A DNA stretch of 64,000 nucleotides from NCBI RefSeq assembly GCF_010993955.1, contig NZ_WIXL01000011.1, forward strand, positions 40,109-104,108, in the 5' to 3' direction. The translations under genes were made by a program, and so were the position numbers. How positions within the stretch are numbered: position 1 is the first letter of the stretch; the number at the start of each line of letters is the position of its first letter. The notes beneath the pieces were generated by a model, which worked only from the letters and a program-made list of their open reading frames with translations, searched no databases and was not told the origin of the DNA. Below are positions 1 to 8,040 of the stretch, in pieces. The stretch comes from Oceanobacillus halotolerans. Lineage in GTDB: Bacteria; Bacillota; Bacilli; Bacillales; Amphibacillaceae.

Positions 1-311
1 TAAAACAAGTATTGTACAACCATAAAAATTATGTAACGGAAATGTTTGAGAAAAACACAACAAAATTAAAGGTCATTCGTTCAGAAGGTACATACCTACT
101 TTGGATCGACTGTAGTCGCCTGCAATTAGATAGTAAGCAGCTAAAACAATTTATGATTCAAAAAGCAAAAGTTGGCCTCAATACGGGCGTGGATTACGGT
201 TCTGAAGGGGAAAAATTCATGCGAATAAATATCGCATGTCCACGTAAAACACTAGAAGACGGAGTAAACCGAATTATTAATGCAGTAAACAACCATACTA
301 AAAAAAGCTAG
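1..311 (+). CDS. patB: PatB/MalY-type aminotransferase (C-S lyase), C-terminal part
   Basis: The frame is open from the window edge with no upstream stop, so the gene is cut at its 5' end and about 100 C-terminal residues remain. The stretch with GTYLLWIDCSRL and VDYGSEGEKFMRINIACP is typical of the small domain of fold-type I PLP enzymes of the MalY/PatB group, where the Arg of MRINIACP contacts the substrate carboxylate. The family cleaves cystathionine and cysteine C-S bonds in the cytosol. The PLP lysine lies outside the window, so activity cannot be judged. A strong terminator follows. The class is clear from the tail; the PatB versus MalY assignment is inference. Confidence 0.75.
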   Translation, partial: KQVLYNHKNYVTEMFEKNTTKLKVIRSEGTYLLWIDCSRLQLDSKQLKQFMIQKAKVGLNTGVDYGSEGEKFMRINIACPRKTLEDGVNRIINAVNNHTKKS

Positions 312-394
312 TTAATTATGCTAGCAGAGCACGTAGTTCATAGTGTTTTTTTACAAACAAACTCACTCAAGCCAAAAACGCTTGGAAAAATTTG

Positions 395-443
395 AACTGC
401 ACCTCGATTGTTTGAAACCTAACAATTGGAGGTGCAGTTTTTC
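395..443 (+). terminator. Intrinsic terminator after patB-like gene
   Basis: An 11-bp perfect stem (AACTGCACCTC with GAGGTGCAGTT), extended by ATTGTT/AACAAT inside, is followed by TTTTTC. It closes the transcription unit that enters from the left edge. Confidence 0.85.
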
Positions 444-530
444 TATGTTTATTTTTATTTTGTTTTTCCATCGCCATGAACATTTCAGAAACTGAGCGGA
501 CAGATACTTTTTCAGGCCTTATCTGCTATT

Positions 531-715
531 TGATGAATCCTCTTTCCGCTATTCCCTGCAAATCGCTTGTTTGGAGCATGGATTAAGTTCCGCTATTCGC
601 CTTTTTTACCCTCATATTACAGGGATTTTATGCAACTAACGGAACCTAAATTCATCTAGACCTCTAAAGTACCCCTTTTCTTAACAATAACGGAACGAGG
701 ATCCGCACTACGCGT
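531..715 (+). repeat. Degenerate R7 repeats (ATTCCGTTATT family)
   Basis: This stretch carries the block GATGAATCCTCTTTCCGCT and phrases like GGAACGAGG. They recur in degenerate form at 9458-9535 and 15550-15708. It has no reading frame worth calling. The rest of the 312-907 gap holds the terminator at 395 and repeat R1 at 718; nothing else was seen. Confidence 0.5.
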
Positions 716-717
716 TT

Positions 718-880
718 ATAAAGTGAAATTTCAATCAGTGGTGGTTTCCTTTCCTCCCCCACTGATGGTTAGTTGAACGAATCGGACATTTACGGGCAGT
801 TTGATCCCCCACTTATCTTTCTTGGATCTCCTAAGAAATCTTGAAGTGGGGGTTTTGCTGCCCGTTACATGCGGGATAAA
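718..880 (+). repeat. R1 repeat, copy A (two-hairpin element)
   Basis: About 163 bp, nearly identical to 7661-7822 and to the inverted copy at 15176-15338. It contains a CAGTGG...CCACTG hairpin, then a longer nested hairpin in which GGGCAG pairs with CTGCCC outside and CCCCCACTT pairs with AAGTGGGGG inside. It ends GCGGGATAAA. It has no open reading frame. Ends made of hairpins and no target duplication resemble non-autonomous relatives of IS200/IS605 elements; that link is inference. Confidence 0.8.
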
Positions 881-907
881 TCGCTCTTCCCCCCAATAAG
901 CCTTTCA

Positions 908-1480
908 TTATTCTTGCTGTTCTTCATTTGATTGTGTTGGATCAGTAGGAGAGTTAGTGGAATCTCCTTGATCCCTTTTAATTTCCCCACAAGCAATTCG
1001 AGCACCAGAATTACCACCAGGTTGACTTACACCGTCATCCTGATTTTCATGAATAACGATTGACGTTCCTTCACCTTCAAGAAGCGAGTTCTTCCCATCT
1101 AATAATGTAGCTTCAGGTATCGTCAAATCAGCATCCACTAGTCCGCCGCCATCTGCCTCTATATTTGGCATATCGCCTAAATGGGACCCTTCAGGATGCA
1201 TTAAGCCATGTTCACTTCCATCTGGATTAAAATGATTTCCTGCACTTTTAAATTCTGGTCCTTCACATTTAGGGAATTCATGAACATGTATACCATGATA
1301 TCCTGGCTTTAGTCCTTCTAACTTCAGTTTGACTTCTACACCATCTGGACTTTCTTTTAATGCAGCTGTTCCAATCATATCTCCATCACTATTATACATA
1401 TCAATCGTTCTTGCAGTTTCCCCATTACTTTGACATGACATAAGAAAGATCAAAACAATAAGAAAAAACAGTCGTCGCAT
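908..1480 (-). CDS. sodC: Cu/Zn superoxide dismutase lipoprotein
   Basis: Converts superoxide to hydrogen peroxide and oxygen outside the membrane. Residues 1-15 are a lipoprotein signal with lipobox LMSC (Cys16). The SodC fold follows: copper ligands His65 and His67 in GIHVHEF, His83 in GNHFNP and His144 in IVIHEN; zinc ligands His91, His100 and Asp103; the Cys72-Cys164 disulfide; and Arg161 in the GARIACG motif. The ligand set is therefore complete, whereas I recall the B. subtilis homologue YojM as lacking copper ligands. A Gln/Glu/Ser-rich tail of about 25 residues ends it. The gene is monocistronic between repeat R1 and a small membrane-protein gene. Confidence 0.9.
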   Translation of the reverse strand: MRRLFFLIVLIFLMSCQSNGETARTIDMYNSDGDMIGTAALKESPDGVEVKLKLEGLKPGYHGIHVHEFPKCEGPEFKSAGNHFNPDGSEHGLMHPEGSHLGDMPNIEADGGGLVDADLTIPEATLLDGKNSLLEGEGTSIVIHENQDDGVSQPGGNSGARIACGEIKRDQGDSTNSPTDPTQSNEEQQE

Positions 1481-1571
1481 AAGGGTTCTCCTTTGTAGTT
1501 ACTTTTAGTATAAGTATCTACCGGACGTAAGAAAGTTATGCTCTATACCTGAAGCAAGCAAAGAATCTCTT

Positions 1572-1766
1572 CTATGTTGACTTTTTATCTCGTTGTGTAT
1601 GATCTAATTTATGCTCGTACTCCTTATCAATACGTGCTGCTTCTTTTTTGGAATTTTTATAAAAAAGATACATGACAACCGCAGCTCCGATAACAAAAAC
1701 AATTAACATCAGAATATCTGGAATATATTCTGTTTTATCTTCAGGGAAATAAAGAAATTCCATCAT
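1572..1766 (-). CDS. Small single-span membrane protein, unknown
   Basis: I do not recognise this 64-residue protein. A hydrophobic segment at about residues 17-37 (PDILMLIVFVIGAAVVMYLF) is followed by a highly charged Lys/Glu/Asp-rich tail, so a cytoplasmic C terminus is likely. A GGAAGTGATC ribosome site sits just upstream of tandem ATG codons, either of which could start it. It lies upstream of sodC on the same strand with a gap of about 90 bp and diverges from kapB. Coding character is supported by the ribosome site and the coherent topology only. Confidence 0.6.
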   Translation of the reverse strand: MMEFLYFPEDKTEYIPDILMLIVFVIGAAVVMYLFYKNSKKEAARIDKEYEHKLDHTQRDKKST

Positions 1767-1888
1767 ACTTGATCACTTCCTTTTCCACAAAATTATACCA
1801 AACTTTATTGTTTTTCTAAATGAGAAAAGGTTAGATTCGCGATTTAAACCTATTTCTGGCAAAATATAAACTAAAAGGAGGTTATGTT

Positions 1889-2281
1889 ATGGCTGAAGTA
1901 AACATAGGAGAAACAGTTCGTGCCCATTATAATTCAGGTACTTACATTGGAGAAGTGTTAGAAGATCGAGGTGATCGCTACTTAGTAAAAGTACTTGCAG
2001 TCGATAAACATCCAATGCAAGGCGATATTCATCATCCTGGAGAAGTAGAGGGTGTATTTTTTCATGAGCGGAAAGCGTTAGCACAATATGAAAAAATGAA
2101 CGTCAAAAAACCTGCCGTTAAACCGTATACAGGTGAAATACCATCATATAGTGATTCCCTTAAAGATGCAGTTAATACATTAAAAGAAAAGCTAAAAAAA
2201 GAAGATACATTGTTTAATCAAAAAGCGTTAGAAACCATTGAAGGATTAGAAGAGAAATTTTATACGAAAGGCTACTATTAA
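1889..2281 (+). CDS. kapB: Kinase-associated protein KapB
   Basis: A 130-residue cytosolic protein related to KapB, which in B. subtilis is needed for full KinB-dependent phosphate flow into the sporulation phosphorelay. The N-terminal beta-rich half carries GETVRAHYNSGTYIGEV and YLVKVLAVDKHPMQGD, then FFHERKALA, followed by a helical C-terminal half with GEIPSYSDSLKDAV; these match my memory of KapB. A perfect AGGAGG lies 7 bp before the ATG. In B. subtilis kapB is next to kinB; no kinase gene is visible here. It is convergent with the HPr gene and shares its terminator. Confidence 0.85.
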   Translation: MAEVNIGETVRAHYNSGTYIGEVLEDRGDRYLVKVLAVDKHPMQGDIHHPGEVEGVFFHERKALAQYEKMNVKKPAVKPYTGEIPSYSDSLKDAVNTLKEKLKKEDTLFNQKALETIEGLEEKFYTKGYY

Positions 2282-2292
2282 AACGTTAATGT

Positions 2293-2323
2293 AAAAAGCT
2301 AGAGGCAAATCCTCTAGCTTTCA
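2293..2323. terminator. Bidirectional terminator between kapB and ptsH
   Basis: AAAGCTAGAGG pairs with CCTCTAGCTTT across a 5-base loop, with A-rich and T-rich flanks on both sides. It serves the convergent kapB and HPr genes. Confidence 0.8.
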
Positions 2324-2330
2324 TATTTAC

Positions 2331-2594
2331 CTACTCGCCCAAATGCTCTTTAATTACCTCTGATATTCCGTTCATAGCTTCCTCTTCATCACCACCATCC
2401 GTCTTAATGGTGATTTCTGCATCTTTTGGAATTCCAAGTGACATAACACCCATAATGGATTTTAAATTAACAGACTTTCCATTGAATTCTATTTCCACTT
2501 CACTTTCAAATTGACCTGCTTTATTTACAAGCAATGTAGCTGGCCGTGCATGAACGCCAGTATCTGCAGTAATCCTAAATTTTTGCTCTTTCAT
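2331..2594 (-). CDS. ptsH: Phosphocarrier protein HPr
   Basis: An 87-residue cytosolic HPr. It passes phosphate from enzyme I to sugar-specific EIIA via His15 (GVHARPAT) and is phosphorylated on Ser46 (NLKSIMGVMSLG) by HPr kinase to act as CcpA corepressor. Both residues are present, so this is HPr and not Crh, which lacks the His. The gene stands alone: ptsI is not adjacent, unlike the ptsGHI arrangement of B. subtilis. It starts at the ATG of MKEQKFRI. Function is certain at family level. Whether this is the only HPr gene of the genome cannot be seen. Confidence 0.9.
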   Translation of the reverse strand: MKEQKFRITADTGVHARPATLLVNKAGQFESEVEIEFNGKSVNLKSIMGVMSLGIPKDAEITIKTDGGDEEEAMNGISEVIKEHLGE

Positions 2595-2858
2595 AGTAAT
2601 TCTTCATCCCTTCAGCAATAATTTCATTGTATGTACGAACAAAGCTTGTACATTTCTTATCGTTCCCAGTCTCTTTTAAATAAAACATAAAATTATCCCA
2701 CCTAAAAGTAAAAGGCTAACGAATATTATTATATCCAATAACAATTTGTTTGGAAACAAAAAACCCTTTTATTCGACATAATTTTTGACCCCATTTGTTT
2801 TTACAAAATCAATATGATATTTTAAACAAGAAAGCACTATGAATAAGGAGGAACTGTT

Positions 2859-3566
2859 ATGAGTGTACATATTGGAGCACAACAAGGTGAAATTGCAGAT
2901 AAAATTTTATTACCAGGCGATCCGTTACGTGCAAAATTTATTGCCGAAACATTTTTGGAAGATGTCACACAATATAACCAAGTTCGTGGCATGTATGGAT
3001 ACACAGGTACTTACAAAGGAGAACGTATCTCCGTTCAAGGCACTGGAATGGGTGTTCCGTCCATTTCCATTTATGTCAATGAGTTAATTCAAAGCTATGA
3101 CGTACAAAAGCTTATTCGTGTTGGAACATGTGGTGCTCTTCAAAAAGATGTAAAGGTACGTGATGTGATCTTAGCACAAGGATCCACTACTGATTCTCAA
3201 ATAAATCGAATGATATTTAATGGTATTGACTATGCACCATTAGCTAATTTTGATTTGCTAAAAAATGCCTATGATGTTGGGGTAGAAAAAGGACTAAACC
3301 TCAAAGTTGGAAACGTATTTACAAGCGATACGTTCTATCGTGACAATGCCCAAGAAGTAAATGAGCTACTCGCTAAATATAACGTTTTGGCCGTTGAAAT
3401 GGAAACAACAGCATTGTATACACTTGCAGCAAAGTTTGATCGTCAAGCACTTTCTGTATTAACCGTATCGGACCATATTTTAACTGGGGAGGAAACAACA
3501 GCAGAAGAACGTCAAACTACCTTCAATGATATGATGGTGGTTGCCTTGGATGCAGCGATTAAATAA
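2859..3566 (+). CDS. deoD: Purine nucleoside phosphorylase DeoD
   Basis: Hexameric bacterial-type purine nucleoside phosphorylase of the cytosol, cleaving purine (deoxy)ribonucleosides with phosphate to base and (deoxy)ribose-1-phosphate in salvage. The 235 residues are the family's normal length. Seen: His4 of the neighbouring-subunit ribose site, the phosphate-binding GDPLRAK at 20-26, the VEMET segment (Glu180, Glu182) and the catalytic Asp205 in [13 protein letters not shown]. An AAGGAGG ribosome site lies 7-8 bp before the ATG. The gene is monocistronic with its own terminator. Confidence 0.95.
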   Translation: MSVHIGAQQGEIADKILLPGDPLRAKFIAETFLEDVTQYNQVRGMYGYTGTYKGERISVQGTGMGVPSISIYVNELIQSYDVQKLIRVGTCGALQKDVKVRDVILAQGSTTDSQINRMIFNGIDYAPLANFDLLKNAYDVGVEKGLNLKVGNVFTSDTFYRDNAQEVNELLAKYNVLAVEMETTALYTLAAKFDRQALSVLTVSDHILTGEETTAEERQTTFNDMMVVALDAAIK

Positions 3567-3580
3567 GGAGAAAACAAATT

Positions 3581-3609
3581 GCAGTTTTCGTCATGAAAAC
3601 TGCTTTTCT
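3581..3609 (+). terminator. Intrinsic terminator of deoD
   Basis: GCAGTTTTC pairs with GAAAACTGC over a 5-base loop and is followed by TTTTCTT. Confidence 0.8.
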
Positions 3610-3618
3610 TCACACCGT

Positions 3619-3670
3619 TTGTTAACCACAAAAATATTAAGTTGACAATTTTTGGCCATGTAGCTATGAT
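3619..3670 (+). promoter_or_regulatory. BirA operator overlapping the bioY promoter
   Basis: TTGTTAAC at 3619-3626 and GTTGACAA at 3641-3648 form the two arms of a BirA (biotin repressor) operator with a 14-bp spacer; 15 of 16 arm positions match the TTGTTAAC/GTTAACAA consensus. The right arm contains the -35 box TTGACA (3642-3647), followed after 17 bp by TATGAT (3665-3670). Biotin-loaded BirA bound here would directly block RNA polymerase. The following gene, bioY, fits. Confidence 0.85.
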
Positions 3671-3692
3671 AGGATGAAAGGAGTGATATATT

Positions 3693-4289
3693 ATGAAAAA
3701 ATTAAGGCCTATTGAACTGACATTTTGTGCTGTATTTGTATGTCTAATGGCTATTGGTGCCAATATCACTGTTTGGTTCCCTATGTTAGCGATTCCAATT
3801 GGAGGAGCTACTGTTCCACTTTCATTGCAGACATTTATCGCAACCATTGCAGGGGTTATGCTTGGCCGTAAGCTCGGTAGTCTAGCAATGATAACATACA
3901 TATTAGTTGGTATAGCTGGGGTTCCTGTATTTGCAAAAATGGCTGCTGGTCCAATGGCACTTATTAATCCAACAGGTGGCTTTATCCTTTCATTTGTATT
4001 GACAGCGTTCGTGGTCGGAGCAATTACACAGTATTGGCAAAAAGCATCAATTGCGATATATTCCTTTGCAGCATTAACCGGATTAGTGATTAATTATATT
4101 TTTGGAGTTACCTATATGTATATTTCAATGAATACGTGGCTAGGACTAGATATATCCTATATGCTTGCATGGTCAGGAATGATTCCTTTTCTAATAAAAG
4201 ATGCAGCATTAGCTGGAATTGCTGCTTTCTTTATGGTCAGCATTACAAAACGAATACCTAAACGTTGGTTACTAACAAATACCCCTTAA
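3693..4289 (+). CDS. bioY: Biotin transporter BioY
   Basis: Integral membrane S component for biotin uptake, usually with six membrane spans. The 198 residues include the BioY hallmark GGATVPLSLQTFIATIAGVMLG and GVPVFAKMAAGP, then NPTGGF. No EcfA or EcfT gene is adjacent, so it would use a shared ECF module or act alone. The ATG follows an AAAGGAGTGATAT ribosome site. Regulation by BirA is expected from the operator immediately upstream. Monocistronic with a terminator. Confidence 0.92.
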   Translation: MKKLRPIELTFCAVFVCLMAIGANITVWFPMLAIPIGGATVPLSLQTFIATIAGVMLGRKLGSLAMITYILVGIAGVPVFAKMAAGPMALINPTGGFILSFVLTAFVVGAITQYWQKASIAIYSFAALTGLVINYIFGVTYMYISMNTWLGLDISYMLAWSGMIPFLIKDAALAGIAAFFMVSITKRIPKRWLLTNTP

Positions 4290-4299
4290 TCATCTTAAA

Positions 4300-4329
4300 G
4301 CAGGTTGTACGATACATCCTGTTTTTTTG
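4300..4329 (+). terminator. Intrinsic terminator of bioY
   Basis: CAGGTTGTA pairs with TACATCCTG (one mismatch) and is followed by GTTTTTTTG. Confidence 0.75.
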
Positions 4330-4414
4330 TTGTATATGTTTTTTACATACTATGCTAAAATGAGACTAGTTTTTCAGCTAACAAACACTTGCATGAAAGG
4401 ATGTAATCGCACGA

Positions 4415-4888
4415 ATGGAACTATTTTCAAACTACCCACTTTGGGCTGCTTTAGTAGCGATAATCTTTGCACAAGTCGTTAAAATTCCTCTACGCTACAT
4501 CGTTACACGTGAATTTGATCTAGGACTAGCATTCAGCACTGGTGGAATGCCCAGTAGCCATTCAGCTGCAGTCGCAGCACTTTCAACAAGTGTAGGGATT
4601 ATAGAAGGCGTTACATCAACCTTGTTTGCTATTTCATGTATATTCAGCATTATTATCATGTTTGATGCATCAGGTGTAAGAAGACAAGCAGGCGAACAAG
4701 CCGTTGTTTTGAACCAGTTAGCAAAAGATTTTCAATACTTTTTAGAAGAAGCAAAACAATGGAATCATAAAGCAGAATATGAAAAGAAAGAGGAACTGAA
4801 GGAATTATTAGGTCATCAGCCAATTGAGGTATTTTTTGGTGGGGTTACTGGAGTGATCATCGCTTTCCTATTATATCCTTTATTTTAG
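4415..4888 (+). CDS. yuiD: Divergent PAP2-family membrane protein YuiD
   Basis: A 157-residue member of the divergent PAP2 (acid phosphatase/VanZ-related) family. The phosphatase-like motifs are visible: GGMPSSHSA at about 43-51, DASGVRRQAGEQA at about 85-97 and ELLGHQPIEVFFGG before the last membrane span. Substrate is unknown; a lipid phosphate is only a family-based guess. An AAAGGATG ribosome site is about 10 bp before the ATG. It is convergent with yuiC, and repeat R5 lies between them. Confidence 0.88.
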   Translation: MELFSNYPLWAALVAIIFAQVVKIPLRYIVTREFDLGLAFSTGGMPSSHSAAVAALSTSVGIIEGVTSTLFAISCIFSIIIMFDASGVRRQAGEQAVVLNQLAKDFQYFLEEAKQWNHKAEYEKKEELKELLGHQPIEVFFGGVTGVIIAFLLYPLF

Positions 4889-4892
4889 AAAA

Positions 4893-5083
4893 TTAGAAAA
4901 CTTGGTATCGCCAAGCCTTTTCGGCGATAACCCTAGTTGCACTTATGCTTATGCTTTTCTATCTGCTTAGAAAAACTCGCATTCGCTCGTCTTTTAGTGA
5001 AGGTGTTAGTCTTTCTTATACTTGGGATATTAAAATTTTGCAACGTCGAGTCTACTTCTTGGTTAAAATTTTATACTTTCCTA
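4893..5083 (+). repeat. R5 repeat (AAAACTTGG element), copy 1
   Basis: Begins TTAGAAAACTTGG, contains a GCCAAGCC/GGCGATAACC hairpin and the phrase TAGTTGCACTTATGC, and ends ACTTTCCTA. The same parts recur at 37798-37881, 46436-46548 and, inverted, 34421-34475. Internal hairpins and no reading frame suggest a mobile or structural non-coding repeat. Confidence 0.65.
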
Positions 5084-5091
5084 ACGTGCAA

Positions 5092-5136
5092 AAAAAGGAA
5101 GATGAATCCTTGCTAGAAGGTTCATCTTCCTTTTTA
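5092..5136. terminator. Bidirectional terminator downstream of yuiC
   Basis: AAAGGAAGATGAA pairs with TTCATCTTCCTTT across a 14-base loop, with T-runs on both strands. It ends yuiC on the minus strand and any transcription running through R5 from yuiD. Confidence 0.8.
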
Positions 5137-5144
5137 TTATTCCA

Positions 5145-5840
5145 CTATTCTTTTAAAATTTGTTCCCGAAACACTTGTAATGATTCGGTTTCATTAAGCT
5201 GCACAAGCTCTTCTTCTGTTAAACTACCGTCACCCCATTCAACGATATATACCTCAACTTCCTTTTTTCCCCATTTGGAATACACATCTTCAACCGTTGG
5301 GTAATATAAGTCTATTTTGTTTCCTTTAATTGCGCCACCTTTATCAGCAACTATACCATATCCATAATCTGGTATATACATAATAGTTCCGATTGGATAT
5401 ATGCTTAAATCAGCTGCAATAGTGGAGTATAAGTCTCGTTTTACTTTTACTCCAGAAAAGGTGATTCCATAATGTGGGTGGTCTGGTGTCTTTCCAGTTG
5501 ATTCAACACCAGCGGTATAACCGGTTGCAACAACTGTTGCACTAGGATGCTGTTCTACATTAACAGCTTCTTCTAATGTTTTAGGTCCTTCTAATTGCTC
5601 ACTGGAAATATATCGTTCTTTTTGTTTTAATGTATTTAAACCTTTTTCTTCTATAGCTAGCTGTCTATGACTGACAGAATGTGGGTATTGATGTGATGAT
5701 GTGTATTGTACATCATCCTCTACTACCCATGCTTGTACATCCCCAATGGTAAGATTCGAAATGGAATTCATTGTTGTATAGAATGCTCCACAAAATAACA
5801 AAGTCATTCCAATTCTTCTTAAATATTTTTTAATATTCAC
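5145..5840 (-). CDS. yuiC: 3D-domain protein YuiC
   Basis: Exported or membrane-tethered protein with a C-terminal 3D (three-Asp, MltA-like beta-barrel) domain. In B. subtilis YuiC is a muralytic stationary-phase-survival-type enzyme. Seen: an N-terminal hydrophobic segment ([15 protein letters not shown]), a charged linker, then the domain starting [13 protein letters not shown], with the three Asp residues in AADLS, IVADKGG and KIDLYY. I chose the GTG at 5840 because GAGAGGTG sits 6 bp upstream; the frame stays open to a TTG at 5873 that lacks a ribosome site. It lies next to yuiB on the same strand. Confidence 0.85.
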   Translation of the reverse strand: MNIKKYLRRIGMTLLFCGAFYTTMNSISNLTIGDVQAWVVEDDVQYTSSHQYPHSVSHRQLAIEEKGLNTLKQKERYISSEQLEGPKTLEEAVNVEQHPSATVVATGYTAGVESTGKTPDHPHYGITFSGVKVKRDLYSTIAADLSIYPIGTIMYIPDYGYGIVADKGGAIKGNKIDLYYPTVEDVYSKWGKKEVEVYIVEWGDGSLTEEELVQLNETESLQVFREQILKE

Positions 5841-5913
5841 TGATAACACCTCTCTGGATGTCATCATTTCCAATCTAGCAATTTTTTATACAAATAATTT
5901 TGTAAAACTTGCT

Positions 5914-6234
5914 TTAAAACATCTGATAGCCACTTTTTCGCAGCATTTTAATAACAATACCAGATACAATTGTTCCTAGAAAGCCAGAACCAATGGCAAC
6001 GTAATCAAATACAGAAAGGTTTATGATTCGCTCAAATGCAGTTGGAAACGCATCGCCTGGACTGGTTATATACTCCATCGTACTAATATTATCTACAATA
6101 ATGACCATTATGACAATATAGAAACCTGCCATTAACCATGTACGTCTTAATAGCATGTTTAAAATAAATGCTAAGCCAAAAAAGATAACAAAATATAATA
6201 ATACAGCAACAAATGCTTGGATCATGGAAAACAC
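5914..6234 (-). CDS. yuiB: YuiB-family membrane protein
   Basis: A 106-residue protein with three predicted spans (about 5-28, 32-50 and 78-98) and the conserved C-terminal LRKSGYQMF that I recall for B. subtilis YuiB. Function is unknown for the family. AAGGAGTG precedes the ATG. It sits between yumB and yuiC on the same strand as in B. subtilis; the small yuiA gene found nearby there was not seen here. Confidence 0.8.
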   Translation of the reverse strand: MFSMIQAFVAVLLYFVIFFGLAFILNMLLRRTWLMAGFYIVIMVIIVDNISTMEYITSPGDAFPTAFERIINLSVFDYVAIGSGFLGTIVSGIVIKMLRKSGYQMF

Positions 6235-6282
6235 TCCTTTTCATCGCAAGTCCAAATCTTACCCAACCATTATTATATCGTA

Positions 6283-6317
6283 TAGAAAAAGCAAAGGCAC
6301 TTATATTACCTTTGCTT
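6283..6317 (-). terminator. Intrinsic terminator of yumB
   Basis: On the minus strand AAGCAAAGG pairs with CCTTTGCTT and is followed directly by TTTTTC. Confidence 0.75.
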
Positions 6318-6358
6318 ATGACATTAATAAAGGCTCCTTTCAAAAGCAAGTACTGTTA

Positions 6359-7576
6359 TTAATAGAAAATATTAAACTTACCCTTCTTCATTAATAATCC
6401 GATTCCACCTAACTTAACCAAATAGCGATTATCAATTATTTTTTTCATTATAGTTGCTTTAAATCCAAATAACTTAGAATTCCCAACAACACCGATCGCA
6501 TCATTGTGTCCCAAGGATGCAACAGTTCCCATTATGTTCGGTTCAAATTCTTCTAAGTCATCACTGTTCTGTGCTAGTGCTTTAACATTATGTGCAACCA
6601 CTTCTGACTGTTGTATTGCAATTTGAGCAGTTGGTGGGTATGGACGACCACTCTCAGGATTCATAATTAACGCACAATCCCCAATCACAAACACATTATC
6701 GTAATCAGGGGCACGCATATCTTTTCGAACTTCTACTTTTCCACGATTGGTTTCAAAGCCAGAATTTTCAACAATGGAATTGGCACGAACGCCCGCCGCC
6801 CAAACAGTTGTAAACGTAGGAATTTCATATTGTTTTCCATCTTTTTCATATACGACAGCATTAGATTTACATTCCTTCAACATTGCTCCATTTATAAATT
6901 CAACGCCTCTTGACTCTAAGGAATTCATTGCATACTCGACCAGATCTGGGTCAAACCCTGCTAATATCGTTTCAGACCCTTCAATATTTATAATTCGAAC
7001 TTTTGACTTATTAATATCATATTCTTCACATAACTCTGGAATTCGATTTGCTAATTCACCGATAAACTCAACACCGGTAAAACCTCCACCACCAACTACT
7101 ATGTTTAGACGTGCCTGATTTTTCACTTTTTCATTATGATATTTTGCAAAATTATACTCAATATGCTCTCTTATTAAACGAGCACTATTTATGCTATTAA
7201 TTGTAAATGCATGTTCCTCTAGGCCTGGTATTCCAAATGTAGCAGCCTCAAATCCTAATCCAATGACTAAAATATCATACGTTATTTCACCGTTTTCTAA
7301 CTTAACTTTTTTCTCATCAGGTTTGATGGAAACAACAGTATCCTTAACAAAATTTATTTTATTTAAATCTAAAACATCTTTAATAGAAATCCTCGTTTGA
7401 TCGTGATGTAAAGTACCTGCTGCGTTCTCATGTAACCATGTTGTTTGATAATGATAAGTATGTTTATTAACGAGCGTAATGGAGGATTTATTTACACCGA
7501 GTGACTTCTGTAATTTCGTAGCTGTCATCATTCCACCGTAACCTGCTCCCAAAATGACGATTTCTCTTTTTTTCAT
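6359..7576 (-). CDS. yumB: Type II NADH dehydrogenase-like protein YumB
   Basis: FAD-dependent pyridine-nucleotide:quinone oxidoreductase family (NDH-2), a peripheral membrane enzyme feeding electrons to menaquinone. Seen: the FAD dinucleotide motif GAGYGGMMTA at the N terminus, the NAD-binding GGGGFTGVEF near residue 165, and the second FAD motif VFVIGDCALI near 300 followed by RPYPPTAQIAIQ. Start placed at MKKREIV because GGAAGTGAT lies 4-8 bp upstream; two in-frame ATG/TTG codons a few residues earlier are alternatives. Length (about 405) is normal. Natural quinone specificity cannot be read from sequence. Confidence 0.88.
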   Translation of the reverse strand: MKKREIVILGAGYGGMMTATKLQKSLGVNKSSITLVNKHTYHYQTTWLHENAAGTLHHDQTRISIKDVLDLNKINFVKDTVVSIKPDEKKVKLENGEITYDILVIGLGFEAATFGIPGLEEHAFTINSINSARLIREHIEYNFAKYHNEKVKNQARLNIVVGGGGFTGVEFIGELANRIPELCEEYDINKSKVRIINIEGSETILAGFDPDLVEYAMNSLESRGVEFINGAMLKECKSNAVVYEKDGKQYEIPTFTTVWAAGVRANSIVENSGFETNRGKVEVRKDMRAPDYDNVFVIGDCALIMNPESGRPYPPTAQIAIQQSEVVAHNVKALAQNSDDLEEFEPNIMGTVASLGHNDAIGVVGNSKLFGFKATIMKKIIDNRYLVKLGGIGLLMKKGKFNIFY

Positions 7577-7660
7577 TTTCATCACTTCCAATATACTAGT
7601 TTAATAGAATATGTACCTCTTCACCTGTTATTTGTGACATATTTCACGTACTAAGTGAAA

Positions 7661-7822
7661 ATAAAGTGAAACTTCACTCAGTGGGGGGTTCCTTTCCTCC
7701 CCCACTGAGTGTTAGTTGAACGAATCGGACATTTACGGGCAGTTTATCCCCCACTTATCTTTCTTGGATCTCCTAAGAAATCTTGAAGTGGGGGTCTTAC
7801 TGCCCGTTACATGCGGGATAAA
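7661..7822 (+). repeat. R1 repeat, copy B
   Basis: A 162-bp copy nearly identical to copy A at 718-880, with the same two hairpins (CACTCAGTGGGGG/CCCCCACTGAGTG and the nested GGGCAG...CTGCCC structure). It lies alone in the 464-bp gap between yumB and yumC; the remainder of that gap shows nothing definite. Confidence 0.85.
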
Positions 7823-8040
7823 AGGGAAAAAATCATTACATTGTCACATAATCGCAATATTATTTCCAGCCTATATATTAACCGTTTCCATACCTATTTT
7901 CAACCCGAATTTTTATATTTATAATAATTAATTTTTTAAATGTCCACATGATGAGTTGAAGTTCATAATTACACAAAGAATGACGGTTTATGATACTATA
8001 TCCTTAGTGTGTGAATTCATTTTTATGGGGGTAATAACCA

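Noticed and set aside
3512..3901. A 129-codon minus-strand open frame over the deoD end and bioY start
   Set aside because: Antisense to two well-identified genes and across their terminator and BirA promoter; no ribosome site or recognisable protein.
4945..5304. A 119-codon plus-strand frame after yuiD
   Set aside because: Runs through repeat R5 and the yuiC terminator and then antisense into yuiC.
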